A model generated the notes under the pieces. The model searched no databases. It saw nothing but the letters and a program-made list of their open reading frames with translations, and was not told the origin of the DNA. Below, piece after piece: positions 56,019 to 64,000 of a DNA stretch of 64,000 bases (within the stretch, counting starts at the first letter, position 1; each line of letters opens with the position of its first letter). This DNA comes from an uncultured Clostridia bacterium (lineage in GTDB: Bacteria; Bacillota; Clostridia; Christensenellales; CAG-917): contig CAKQGN010000003.1 in the NCBI GenBank assembly GCA_934233745.1, forward strand, positions 1 to 64,000, written 5' to 3'. The position numbers were made by a program, and so were the translations under genes.

Positions 56019-57308
56019 TCAGAGTTCGATTGCGTTGAATTCTTTGATGTTTTTCATCACAAGATCGAAATACCGATTTGCGATGTCGACATCCTTTTGG
56101 TTGCCCCTTATTGCCGTGGAGAGCGTCACCTTTTTCATAAGCGTTGTCACGGACATAAGGAAGAAGGGTTTGTACTTCACCGCGCCCGAGATAAAGCCGT
56201 CCACGAGTTTCATGCCGTCAAACGTGAGCTGTTGCTCGTTCAAAAGCCCCATATTGCTCACTGCGATGAGCGGATTGGTGTAGCCTGCCTTGATTGCAAA
56301 CTCGGCAATATCCTGCGGAAAAATCGTGTAGGCGAGTTTCAAAAGAGGCAAAGAATACAACCCCATAAACTTGTCGCGCTTGAATTCTTTTGTCGAGCGA
56401 ATGACATTGACAATCGTATCCTGAATACTCTCGCCCTTGTTCATGGTGCGAACTGCCATCCACGCCGTATGGTTGGTAAGTCCGCCCTGCAAACCGCCTT
56501 CGACAATATGTTTTCTTAGGTCGATTGCGCAAGAAACGGTGAGGCTGTCGTCGTCTTTGAGTCCGCACATTTCGTAAAGCGAGCGGAACACCGCCGCCAT
56601 AAGCGCGTCGTTGACGGTGATTCCCATTTTCTTTGACAATGCATGAAGTTTTGAAAAATCGTCTTCGTTTATAACTCTTCTGACAATTCGATTTGTGTCC
56701 TCCGGCACGCTTTCGCTCCACGGAAACGCAACCTTATCTTCTGTTTTCGATATGTTTTTGTAAAGTCCCTTTGCGTGTTTCAAATCCTCGCCTTCGAGCT
56801 TGGAATAAACCTGGTCATAGCTTCTTGAGCCGCTCTTCATATGAAGCGCGGAATAGTCGCCTTTTTTCAGGCAGGAATAATTCTCGCACAAGGTCGCAAG
56901 GAAATATTTGAGGTCCCCTCCGTCCATACACATATGGTTGTTTCGCCATGCCAGCACCGAGTGTTTGTCGTCCTCGAAAACCGCTATTTTGATTTGTACG
57001 TTGTTGTCGTACGGGATAACTCCCAAAAGCCATTCGTCCGCCGCTTCGTCCGCATCGGCAACCTTTTGATAAGACACGATATCGTCCGCCGTATATTGTT
57101 CTTCCTTCCAATACGGTTCGATGACGGTTGTGTTGAAACTCGAATGAAGCACGGGGGCTTTTTCTACCATATACACCACCGCGTTTTTCAGCACGGCCAT
57201 ATCGAAACTGCCCTCATAGGTGAGTTTTGCATGAACCATCCTGTCGTAATAATTGCGGAACAAAAACTGCATTCTATCCCACATTTCAGCTTTTATTGTC
57301 GTCGCCAT
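56019..57308 (-). CDS. Condensation/CAT-superfamily acyltransferase (PapA/WS-DGAT-like)
   Basis: 429 residues in two lobes typical of chloramphenicol-acetyltransferase-like enzymes. The active-site motif reads NNHMCMDGGD, giving H125-x3-D129 with Gly following, equivalent to HHxxxDG; the first His is Asn. The second lobe contains the conserved SNMG segment near residue 365. Stand-alone members transfer acyl groups from CoA or ACP thioesters to hydroxyl or amino acceptors. There are no NRPS modules nearby, so lipid or cell-envelope acylation is more likely. GGAG precedes the ATG. It lies 51 bases downstream of the permease-prefix gene and is probably cotranscribed with it. Confidence 0.78.
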   Translation of the reverse strand: MATTIKAEMWDRMQFLFRNYYDRMVHAKLTYEGSFDMAVLKNAVVYMVEKAPVLHSSFNTTVIEPYWKEEQYTADDIVSYQKVADADEAADEWLLGVIPYDNNVQIKIAVFEDDKHSVLAWRNNHMCMDGGDLKYFLATLCENYSCLKKGDYSALHMKSGSRSYDQVYSKLEGEDLKHAKGLYKNISKTEDKVAFPWSESVPEDTNRIVRRVINEDDFSKLHALSKKMGITVNDALMAAVFRSLYEMCGLKDDDSLTVSCAIDLRKHIVEGGLQGGLTNHTAWMAVRTMNKGESIQDTIVNVIRSTKEFKRDKFMGLYSLPLLKLAYTIFPQDIAEFAIKAGYTNPLIAVSNMGLLNEQQLTFDGMKLVDGFISGAVKYKPFFLMSVTTLMKKVTLSTAIRGNQKDVDIANRYFDLVMKNIKEFNAIEL

Positions 57309-57359
57309 AAATATCTCCTACATGCCAAAACCGACGTTTTATCAATGCAAAACGATATG

Positions 57360-58208
57360 TTAATCGTCCCATTCTGTCCAATACTTTTGGACTTCTTTTT
57401 CGTTTTTGTCTTCAAGTTCTGCCTTTTCTTTCTTGTTTTTGGCTTTTGCTTTTTTCACAACGAATACGATGAGTTCAATAAGGGCGCACACGACACCGGC
57501 AAGGCACAAAAGCCAACCAGGATGCCACACGTTCGGCACCGTTATGCCCAGAATAACATAGAGCATTACGCCGAATACTTCAACGAAAACGGGCAATTCA
57601 AACCATTTGATTTTGCTGTTTGTCGCAAACGCAATCGATGTGTCTACACCGAAAATCACCGCAACCATTGCAAGAAAACTCATCCATGCGCCGCTTATTT
57701 TGAACACGAGTTGCAAAAGCAAAAACACAAACACCGTAAGCAGAACTTCGCATATCGCAACAAAGATTCTGACGGGAACAAACTTCTTTTTCTTTGCGAA
57801 ACGGTAGGCGCCGTAGGCAAGCAATACGCTTACGCCGGCAAACACGCCGCCCACCATAATCAGCCACGCCGGGTGCCATATTTTTGCAACTCCTCCGACG
57901 ATGAGATACACAACCGTGAGCAATGCGACGATTGCCGCCGCGCAAATGGTTGCGGCGCTGATTTTGCGCTTGACTTCTCCGCTCTTGATTTGCCTTTTTT
58001 CAAATTGTTCAAGAGTCTGGTCGAGGTTCCCGAGTTCCGAAACAGCCATATCATAGATAAGGTTGTCGTCGCTCACTCCTTTTATACGCAACTCTTGCTC
58101 TCTGTCAAGAAGCTGACGCAACAATGCCTTGCGATACTCCATTGCCGCCTGAGTCGGAGCAATTTTTCTGAAATGCTCTTCGAGATACTTTTTGAATTTT
58201 TCTTTCAT
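57360..58208 (-). CDS. Permease-prefix (DUF1700-like) membrane protein with internal duplication
   Basis: 282 residues. The soluble, helical N-terminal 75 residues fit the permease prefix domain 1 found at the head of MacB/FtsX-like permeases and in DUF1700 proteins. Six hydrophobic helices follow in two similar halves: KIWHPAWLIMVGG near residue 109 and NVWHPGWLLCLAG near 226 are clear copies of one motif. The tail is charged (KKAKAKNKKEKAELEDKN). No ABC permease domain follows. AAGGGAG precedes the ATG. Function unknown; such proteins often sit next to PadR regulators, but none is present here. Confidence 0.65.
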   Translation of the reverse strand: MKEKFKKYLEEHFRKIAPTQAAMEYRKALLRQLLDREQELRIKGVSDDNLIYDMAVSELGNLDQTLEQFEKRQIKSGEVKRKISAATICAAAIVALLTVVYLIVGGVAKIWHPAWLIMVGGVFAGVSVLLAYGAYRFAKKKKFVPVRIFVAICEVLLTVFVFLLLQLVFKISGAWMSFLAMVAVIFGVDTSIAFATNSKIKWFELPVFVEVFGVMLYVILGITVPNVWHPGWLLCLAGVVCALIELIVFVVKKAKAKNKKEKAELEDKNEKEVQKYWTEWDD

Positions 58209-58221
58209 AACATACTCCCTT

Positions 58222-58237
58222 GCGCAATCGATTGCGC
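58222..58237. promoter_or_regulatory. Perfect 16-base palindrome, possible operator
   Basis: GCGCAATCGATTGCGC lies immediately upstream of the ribosome binding site of the leftward gene starting at 58208. Its position and perfect symmetry fit an operator for a dimeric repressor, or an mRNA hairpin next to the start. No matching regulator is seen in the window. Confidence 0.35.
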
Positions 58238-58408
58238 TTGATGCTTACAAAGAATATACGCCTTTGCTTGCGTTTGGTTACATTGTATCACAATTTTTTT
58301 TGCATGCATATGGTATACGGAAAAATAGCTTTTTGCTCACCGCCTCTTCTTTTTACAAACAAATAGATTTTGTACGCTTCATACATAAAACGACAAGGAG
58401 GAATTCTT

Positions 58409-59197
58409 ATGTTTTTCAACTTTTTCAACCCATGCTGCCAAACGCCGATAAGGCCGTCTTGCAATCAGCCCACAATCGAATATATCAGAGGCCCGATCGG
58501 ACCGCAAGGCCCGACGGGGCCAATGGGACCAATGGGACCACAAGGAGCGCAAGGACCTGTCGGGCCGCAAGGAGCCGCAGGAGCAACCGGCGCAACGGGT
58601 GCAGTCGGTCCCCAAGGTCCGCAAGGCCCTCAAGGTGAAACCGGTGCGACGGGCGCAACGGGTGCAGTCGGTCCCCAAGGTCCGCAAGGGCCCCAAGGCC
58701 CTCAAGGTGAAACCGGTGCAACGGGCGCAACCGGTGCAGTCGGCCCCCAAGGTCCGCAAGGGCCGCAAGGAGCGCAAGGGCCGCAAGGCGAGCCGGGGAC
58801 AAACGCGTTGCAAGACGCCCTTTATGCTCACAGCGGAACACAAACCGTAGCGTCGAATTCCGTAATTCCGCTCACGCTGTCAACCACAACCCCGACGACC
58901 ACGATGACGCTTTCAAACAATGCGATTTCTCTGCCTGCCGGCACTTATCTCGTAACCTACGGGGCAACCGGCACGCGAACGACGGACGGAAATCTGTCGG
59001 CGCAATTGTATGCAAACGGCTCGGCACTCGCAAACGAAATCGTCAGCGACAACGCCACCTCCGCAAACTCGGCAAATCTGTCCAAAACCATTCTTTACAC
59101 TGCCGCCGCGGACGGAACGACTCTTTCTCTTTACAACACGTCGGGTGAAAGCGTAAATCTCACGGGAGCAAACATCACTGCTGTCAGAATCGTCTGA
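58409..59197 (+). CDS. Collagen-like (Gly-X-Y) surface protein with BclA-type C-terminal domain
   Basis: 262 residues from the ATG at 58409, chosen for its AAGGAGG 8 bases upstream. A short N-terminal region contains Cys9, Cys10 and Cys18 (NPCC, PSC). Residues about 28-130 are uninterrupted Gly-X-Y triplets rich in GPQ, GAT and GET, predicted to form a collagen triple helix. Residues 131-262 are a Thr/Ser/Asn-rich jelly-roll-like trimerisation domain of the type found in BclA and other exosporium filament proteins. There is no classical signal peptide, as for many spore-coat collagen-like proteins. With spmAB this points to a spore-surface role. A CATATGGTA sequence at 58307-58315 resembles a SigK -10 but is weak evidence. 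Confidence 0.85.
   Translation: MFFNFFNPCCQTPIRPSCNQPTIEYIRGPIGPQGPTGPMGPMGPQGAQGPVGPQGAAGATGATGAVGPQGPQGPQGETGATGATGAVGPQGPQGPQGPQGETGATGATGAVGPQGPQGPQGAQGPQGEPGTNALQDALYAHSGTQTVASNSVIPLTLSTTTPTTTMTLSNNAISLPAGTYLVTYGATGTRTTDGNLSAQLYANGSALANEIVSDNATSANSANLSKTILYTAAADGTTLSLYNTSGESVNLTGANITAVRIV
58580..58771 (+). repeat. Three near-identical coding tandem repeats in the collagen region
   Basis: The GCAGTCGG core recurs at 58601, 58664 and 58736, that is at spacings of 63 and 72 bases, each unit encoding GATGATGAVGPQGPQGPQ. Both spacings are whole numbers of Gly-X-Y triplets, so slippage would change filament length without breaking frame. Confidence 0.85.
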
Positions 59198-59243
59198 CCG
59201 ACAACTCTCGCACAAAGGATTCGATTCACAGTCTCATCGGTGC

Positions 59244-59281
59244 AAAAACGAGGCGATTTCAAAACATCGCCTCGTTTTTTT
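59244..59281 (+). terminator. Intrinsic terminator after the collagen-like gene
   Basis: AAAAACGAGGCGAT (59244-59257) and ATCGCCTCGTTTTT (59266-59279) form a perfect 14-bp stem with T-rich tail. The rest of the gap 59282-59500 is AT-rich with no recognisable gene. Confidence 0.85.
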
Positions 59282-59500
59282 TATCTTTCGGGCATTTATC
59301 TGTTTGTCGAATTATTGCACCGTTTGCAATTTTACAAGAACATATCATATTGTATTCACGAGATGTTCTACATCTTGTGCTATTGTGGTATATAAAATAA
59401 AACGGTATTCGTTTGAAAAAACGGAAAACCGCAAAATTACTTCTGCCTTTTATATCAGAATTTATATCCGACTTACACATTGAAAAGCCGGAATGCCATC

Positions 59501-59530
59501 TTGACTTTTATCGAATCTATATGCTATGAT
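59501..59530 (+). promoter_or_regulatory. Extended -10 promoter of the TIR-GNAT pair
   Basis: TTGACT (59501-59506), 18-base spacer, TATGAT (59525-59530) preceded by TGC as an extended -10. The predicted start near 59537 leaves a short leader with GGAGGA. Confidence 0.6.
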
Positions 59531-59563
59531 AATTTTATTATACAAATCGGAGGATAATTCCGG

Positions 59564-60631
59564 ATGGCTGATAATTACGTTTTTATTTCATATTCGCGAA
59601 AAAACGAAGAGATTGTAAAAAAAATCGTTCAAGAAATTGAGGATGCCGGACAGCATGTTTTTATTGATTATCGGGACATTCCGCCGGGGACGATTTTTGC
59701 GTCGGAAATCGTAAACGCAATCGAAAACTCGACTTGTTGCGTTCTTATGCTTTCACATGAGTCAAACAATTCAAACATGGTGTTGAATGAGGTCAACTCG
59801 GCGACCAATCACGACAAAATGATCATTCCTCTAAAACTGAATTCGACCATCACTCCTTCAAAAGCCATGGAATTCTATATAGGTAAAAACAATTGGGTGG
59901 AATATGTAGACAAAGAATCACTGAATAACCTATTATCTATCATCAATTCTCTCTCCGAAAACAACAAAGAAACTGCGATAAAATATCCGGGGCCTATTGT
60001 CCTTTCCTCTGACCAAATCAAAGAAATTGGCTATGACACCAAACGAAAAGTCATAGAAACAATAGAACTTGACTATCTAACACTTGGTGAAGCACCAACA
60101 GAATATGTCATTGATTCCGACATAGAGGGCGACCCCGAGTCTTGGATAGAATACGCTAACAACTACCCGGAAACGGCATCTTTCCTTATCGTGGCGGACA
60201 AAATTGTCGGCTATTCACAAATCGAATTCATCTCCCAAGAAAACTATGACCTTGTAGTTTCGGGGAAACAAATGATTGATGCAAATATGGAAGAATTCTA
60301 TGGCTTTGGTGGCGAATTTTGCTGTTATATCGCAATTATGCCGATAATTCAACAACACGAAAACCAAAAAAACTATGTTATGTTGTTGGACGATCTCTTT
60401 GCAAAATTTGTACGACTTACAAATGAGGATGATATTAAAATCACTTCTCTTGCGATTTCCGTCTATTCGCACCTTTTAGAGAAAATGCTTATACCGCTTG
60501 GGTTTAAACATGTTGCAAACAATCCTGCCCAAGGGAAAATTCTAAGTCTCGATTTTTCCACACTAAAAAACAATACTATACTTAACAAAAAATACCCCGA
60601 ATTTTGCAAACTATATGGTAATTTACAATGA
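59564..60631 (+). CDS. TIR domain fused to a GNAT-like acetyltransferase domain
   Basis: 355 residues. Residues 4-135 are a bacterial TIR domain: VFISYSRKNEE (6-16), the BB-loop-like FIDYRDIPPGT (33-43) and LSHESNNSNMVLNEVNSA (63-80). Glu76 is at the place of the catalytic Glu of TIR NADases. Residues about 165-350 look like a GNAT fold: FLIVADKIVGYSQIEFI is the beta2-beta3 hairpin, CCYIAIMPIIQQ the central strand, and LEKMLIPLGFKHV the terminal strand-helix element. The usual Q/R-x-x-G-x-G/A loop is not clear, so acetyl-CoA binding is uncertain. TIR domains in bacteria act in antiphage defence by degrading or cyclising NAD+. The gene is visibly more AT-rich than its neighbours. Its stop overlaps the next start (ATGA). 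Confidence 0.82.
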   Translation: MADNYVFISYSRKNEEIVKKIVQEIEDAGQHVFIDYRDIPPGTIFASEIVNAIENSTCCVLMLSHESNNSNMVLNEVNSATNHDKMIIPLKLNSTITPSKAMEFYIGKNNWVEYVDKESLNNLLSIINSLSENNKETAIKYPGPIVLSSDQIKEIGYDTKRKVIETIELDYLTLGEAPTEYVIDSDIEGDPESWIEYANNYPETASFLIVADKIVGYSQIEFISQENYDLVVSGKQMIDANMEEFYGFGGEFCCYIAIMPIIQQHENQKNYVMLLDDLFAKFVRLTNEDDIKITSLAISVYSHLLEKMLIPLGFKHVANNPAQGKILSLDFSTLKNNTILNKKYPEFCKLYGNLQ

Positions 60632-61716
60632 AACTTGTCGAAATCAATAATGATAATTTACAAATCGCAAGAGATATCCAAAATGAGATATTTCCAACAC
60701 ACGACGCAACGCAAAACTACAAAGACGCGATCAATGGTGTGACTAATTATAAATATTATTTAATACATGAAACCGACATCGGATATATAGGCGTTACCGG
60801 TCTATTTTCGCTTCCCCTAGACACAGAGTCCGCATGGCTCGGTTGGTTTGGTATTCTTGAAAAATACAGGCGCCACCATTATGGCAGCATAGCAATGCGC
60901 CTTTTTGAAGATCAAGCAAAACAACTCGGTTTTAAATACTGCAGGGTTTATACCGATCGCGATGATAACGAGGTTGCAATCAATTTTTACATTTCAAACG
61001 GATATTCATTTGAAAGTTACAATAACGAATGCGATCCTAGTTGCTTCGACTTCCCCGTTTTGGTGGGAACGAAAAGCATCTGCGATAAGCCGATTGTTCT
61101 TTGGAACAATAGATATATGGCATTGACACCACAAATCTGCAAACAAACCGGATTTGTTCCAACCATTCTCACTCTTGATAATCTTGATGAGGTGACATCT
61201 CTTTATGAAGATTGCTTTTTGGACAATAAATATTTCCTAAATCAATTCAAAGGACAAAATTTAAAAGAGATTATGGACACATCCTTCAAAGACATGTTTA
61301 GATACTGTATAGAAAGCGGTTATTCTTATGGCGTTTTTGACAAGCAAAAACTTGTTGGAATAACGTTGTGCTTTGATTTTTTTGAATTGAAAGCAAAAGA
61401 TCCTCGCCAGTTTAACAACATATTTACCTGCAACTACGACTGTACAGATTATCCGTATCAACACGAGTTCCATGATAAGGTCGCCAAGTTGGAAAAACCA
61501 ATCCTATATATCCTTGCGGTTGCCGTAAACCAACAAATGCGTGGAAAAGGCATCGCACGTATCTTAGTAAATAATATACTCACAACCTATCAAAAATACA
61601 CGATTATGAGCGACGTCACAAACGCTACTTTGCTCAACATATTCAAAGCCAAATATTTTAATACCGCTATCATAGACGATGGATACTATTTGGTATACAA
61701 ACCGCCGGTCAAATAA
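60628..61716 (+). CDS. Tandem GNAT N-acetyltransferase coupled to the TIR-GNAT gene
   Basis: 362 residues with two GNAT domains. The first (about 1-160) has WLGWFGILEKYRRHHYGSIA, including the acetyl-CoA loop R-R-H-H-Y-G, then NEVAINFYISNGYS. The second (about 170-360) has ILAVAVNQQMRGKGIARILV with a textbook Q-x-x-R-G-K-G-I-A loop. It starts inside the stop codon of the TIR gene (ATGA), so the two products are made together and probably work together. The acceptor is unknown: a protein, an aminoacyl group, a nucleotide or a small metabolite are all possible. The same low-GC composition as the TIR gene suggests they arrived as a unit. Confidence 0.82.
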   Translation: MKLVEINNDNLQIARDIQNEIFPTHDATQNYKDAINGVTNYKYYLIHETDIGYIGVTGLFSLPLDTESAWLGWFGILEKYRRHHYGSIAMRLFEDQAKQLGFKYCRVYTDRDDNEVAINFYISNGYSFESYNNECDPSCFDFPVLVGTKSICDKPIVLWNNRYMALTPQICKQTGFVPTILTLDNLDEVTSLYEDCFLDNKYFLNQFKGQNLKEIMDTSFKDMFRYCIESGYSYGVFDKQKLVGITLCFDFFELKAKDPRQFNNIFTCNYDCTDYPYQHEFHDKVAKLEKPILYILAVAVNQQMRGKGIARILVNNILTTYQKYTIMSDVTNATLLNIFKAKYFNTAIIDDGYYLVYKPPVK

Positions 61717-61724
61717 GTCTTATC

Positions 61725-61868
61725 GCTATAAAAGAAAGGATTGTCCTCACTCTCGACCACATCTTGAGAAACCTGAAAATGGATTGCGCAACTTGTTCTT
61801 TCAAAGACATTTGCGACACGATTGAAGATATGCGCGACATTCACAAGAAAGAAAGACACAAGTTTTGA
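61725..61868 (+). pseudogene. 3' remnant of a cysteine-containing gene
   Basis: An open frame of 48 codons ends in MDCATCSFKDICDTIEDMRD followed by nine residues and a stop. An ATG at 61779 would give only 29 residues. The Cys pattern C-x2-C-x5-C and acidic helix resemble the end of a larger iron-sulfur or zinc protein, but I cannot name the family. The frame has no ribosome binding site or separate N-terminus. Codon use is like the core genes and unlike the AT-rich pair just upstream, which suggests the pair was inserted into, or replaced, an older gene. Confidence 0.4.
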
Positions 61869-61931
61869 TTTGCAAAATCGATGTTTAATTATAGCAAAAG
61901 ACGCACAATTCTTATATCGGCAAGCAGGTTT

Positions 61932-64000
61932 TTATTCGATTGCGTCAAAGAAATCTATAAGCCTTGCCAGTTTTTGTTCGGCGGTAAGTTTGTTGACTTC
62001 AAATATCATTGAGGGCGGAATGGTGGTTGTAAGCACCACGCTTCCGCTGTTTTTCGCAACCGCATTCATAAGACTTTCGTTTTTGAATATGTCGGCGTCA
62101 TAGAAATTTACACCCGCTCCGTTGCGGTTGATGACGATTCTCGACACGTCGTAGTTTGACGCAAGATTTTTGAGCAACGCGATATTTATGAGGTTTTCAA
62201 GCGGCAAATCGACCTCTCCGTATACCTCGCCGAGTTCCTTGACAAGCGAATCTCTTGCGCTCTTTGACGCGACTTTGGATATTTGCTTGTACACTCTCAA
62301 CTTGTCGCGTCCCGAAATATAGCTGTCGCTTATGAATGCCGCTGCGTCCACTTTCATTTCCACATCGCGTTCGGGTTTCTTGACAACGCCGGTCTTGATT
62401 TCCTGCACCGCTTCGTCGAGAAGTTCGAGATACATCTCATAACCGACTTTTTCTATGTGTCCGCTCTGCTCCGCGCCTAAAATATTGCCTGCGCCGCGAA
62501 TAGACAAATCGGCAAGCGCAACTCTGAATCCGCTGCCTATCTCTGTGTTTTCGAGCAAGGAATCAAGGCGTTTTTGCGCGTTTTCGGTGATAGTACCGTT
62601 TTCGGGGACGGTGAAATACGCATGCGCAAGCACTCCTCGCCTGCCCACTCTTCCTCGCAATTGATATAGTTGCGAGAGACCGAATCTTCCGCTGTCGATA
62701 ACGATGAGCGTGTTGGCGTCGGGAAGGTCTATTCCGTTTTCTATAATGGTTGTCGACACGAGGACATCGAATTCTTTGTCATAAAACGCACTTATGCGCT
62801 GTTCGAGCTGACCGGGAGCCATTTGTCCGTGCGCGGTGATAACCCTTGCGCCCTCGCACATTTGTCGGATTCTGCTTGCAAACGGTTCGATTGCGTCTAT
62901 ATCGTTCAGAAGAACAAGCGTCTGCCCTCCTCTTGCAAGCTCTCTTGTGATTGCGTCCTTGCAAAGCGCGTCGCTGTAACCCACAACATATGTTTGAATT
63001 GGCAATCTGCCTCTCGGCGCGGTTTCGAGCATAGATATATCTCTGACTCCCGTGAGCGACATATTGAGCGTGCGAGGAATCGGCGTTGCAGATAGCGTCA
63101 ACACGTTGACAAGCGGATATTTTTCTTTGAGCTTTTCCTTGTGTTCGACGCCGAAACGTTGTTCCTCGTCAAGCACAAGCAAGCCTAAATCGTGAAATTC
63201 GACGTCTTTTGCAAGCACTTTGTGCGTTGCGATAACCATGTGCGTGGTGCCGTCTTTTAGTTCTTTGAGAAGTTGCTCGTTTTCCTTTGACGATTGAAGT
63301 CTTGTGAGCAATCCGCATTTTATGCCGAAAGGTTCGAGGCGTTTGACAAGATTTTCATAATGCTGTCTTGCAAGTATAGTGGTCGGGGCAAGCAATACGG
63401 CTTGTTTTGAATCGAGTGCGGTTTTGAACATCGCCCTGAACGCAACTTCCGTCTTTCCGAAGCCCACGTCGCCAACAAGCAACCTGTCCATGATGCGACC
63501 GCTCTCCATGTCGTTTTTGATGTCGGCAATCGCTTTGAGTTGATCGGGTGTTTCTTCGTATTCGAAATTATCCTCGAATTCTTTTTGCCACACCGTATCG
63601 GGGCTATACTTAAATCCTCGTTGTTTTTCACGTTTTGCATAAAGTTCGACAAGGTTGATTGCGAGCTTGCGCACGGATTTGCGCACTTTTTCTTTTTCGC
63701 GTTCAAACTCTTTTCCTCCGAGCTTGTTGAGCTTGGGATGCTCCTCGCCGACAAACTTTTGCAGATTGTTCATCTGATCGGTGGCAACGTAGAGCGTATC
63801 GCCGTCACGGTATTTGAGGACGATGTACTCTTTTTCGAACTCTCCCGTTTTGAGAATGGTTGTTCCCTCGCAAACACCGACTCCGTGAACTTTATGCACA
63901 ACGTAATCGCCGGGCTTGGGAGAGAGAGCCTGCTCGGTTGCCTTGACGGCTATTTCGCCCGTGCGACGCTTGCCTATACACTCGCTCGTGCCGATAAGAC
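61932..64000 (-). CDS. mfd: Transcription-repair coupling factor Mfd, C-terminal part (5' end outside window)
   Basis: Partial: the frame is open to the window edge, and about 689 C-terminal residues of a protein usually about 1,150 long are seen. It begins in the RNA-polymerase-interacting domain, KPGDYVVHKVHGVG. The superfamily 2 translocase follows: Walker A GDVGFGKTEVA, Walker B/DEEQRFG, motif III LSATPIPRTL, and motifs V-VI with VSTTIIENGIDLP and QLRGRVGRR. The TRCF domain 7 lies near the end. Mfd pushes stalled RNA polymerase off damaged DNA and recruits UvrA. Reading leftward, its 3' end faces the remnant at 61725-61868. Confidence 0.95.
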   Translation of the reverse strand, partial: LIGTSECIGKRRTGEIAVKATEQALSPKPGDYVVHKVHGVGVCEGTTILKTGEFEKEYIVLKYRDGDTLYVATDQMNNLQKFVGEEHPKLNKLGGKEFEREKEKVRKSVRKLAINLVELYAKREKQRGFKYSPDTVWQKEFEDNFEYEETPDQLKAIADIKNDMESGRIMDRLLVGDVGFGKTEVAFRAMFKTALDSKQAVLLAPTTILARQHYENLVKRLEPFGIKCGLLTRLQSSKENEQLLKELKDGTTHMVIATHKVLAKDVEFHDLGLLVLDEEQRFGVEHKEKLKEKYPLVNVLTLSATPIPRTLNMSLTGVRDISMLETAPRGRLPIQTYVVGYSDALCKDAITRELARGGQTLVLLNDIDAIEPFASRIRQMCEGARVITAHGQMAPGQLEQRISAFYDKEFDVLVSTTIIENGIDLPDANTLIVIDSGRFGLSQLYQLRGRVGRRGVLAHAYFTVPENGTITENAQKRLDSLLENTEIGSGFRVALADLSIRGAGNILGAEQSGHIEKVGYEMYLELLDEAVQEIKTGVVKKPERDVEMKVDAAAFISDSYISGRDKLRVYKQISKVASKSARDSLVKELGEVYGEVDLPLENLINIALLKNLASNYDVSRIVINRNGAGVNFYDADIFKNESLMNAVAKNSGSVVLTTTIPPSMIFEVNKLTAEQKLARLIDFFDAIE

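Noticed and set aside
56019..57308. Start of a nonribosomal peptide synthetase cluster
   Set aside because: The CAT/condensation-like protein is a stand-alone 429-residue enzyme with no adenylation or carrier domain beside it.
58379..58843. Leftward open frames across the collagen-like gene
   Set aside because: Shadows created by the GC-rich Gly-X-Y repeat; no start signals.
59564..61716. Thoeris-type defence system
   Set aside because: A TIR protein is present, but the partner has two GNAT domains rather than a ThsA-like Sir2/Macro protein.

Overview
The window looks like the chromosome of an uncultured, spore-forming-lineage member of the Clostridia (Bacillota), probably a gut organism. 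The evidence is the spmA-spmB pair, a collagen-like (BclA-type) surface protein, the metG-tatD-(radical SAM)-rsmA order, strong GGAGG ribosome binding sites, near-consensus SigA promoters (TTGACA-N17-TATAAT) and a yybP-ykoY-type manganese riboswitch. A Christensenellales/Borkfalkiaceae-like lineage is my guess only. No phage, insertion sequence or CRISPR array was seen.

Layout. 1-243: two long hairpins. 244-4239: a FAD amine-oxidase-like gene divergent from a three-gene acyl cassette (adenylate-forming ligase, acyl carrier protein, acyl-ACP thioesterase). 4240-7272: riboswitch leader and a Ca2+/Mn2+ P-type ATPase. 7441-7517: tRNA-Val(GAC). 7689-11457: carboxylesterase, a repeat-rich gene-free stretch, DUF2804 protein and tsaA. 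11592-16988: leftward housekeeping operon metG > tatD > radical SAM > rsmA > EamA transporter. 17112-18280: spmAB. 18322-20767: DUF1858 redox protein and a zinc-ribbon/SPFH pair resembling Bacillus YdjG/YdjI.

21001-47418 is one uninterrupted leftward gene for a lipoprotein of about 8,805 residues, 41% of the window. It has a lipobox, about 14 diverged beta-rich modules each carrying an Ala/Thr/Ser-Asp linker, and a C-terminal third of Ig-like repeats. It has its own consensus promoter and its own terminator. This is the most striking object here.

47921-58208: membrane acyltransferase, PH-domain protein, GH127-like protein lacking the usual cysteines, apgM, small membrane proteins, an alpha/beta hydrolase, a DUF6198 membrane protein behind an attenuator-like leader, a condensation/CAT-like acyltransferase and a permease-prefix membrane protein. 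58409-59197: collagen-like protein. 59564-61716: an AT-rich two-gene island, a TIR domain fused to a GNAT-like domain and translationally coupled to a tandem-GNAT protein; this is the best candidate for an undescribed defence or signalling module. 61725-61868: gene remnant. 61932-64000: 3' part of mfd, running off the window.

All calls come from reading sequence and translations. No alignments, structure predictions or database searches were run.
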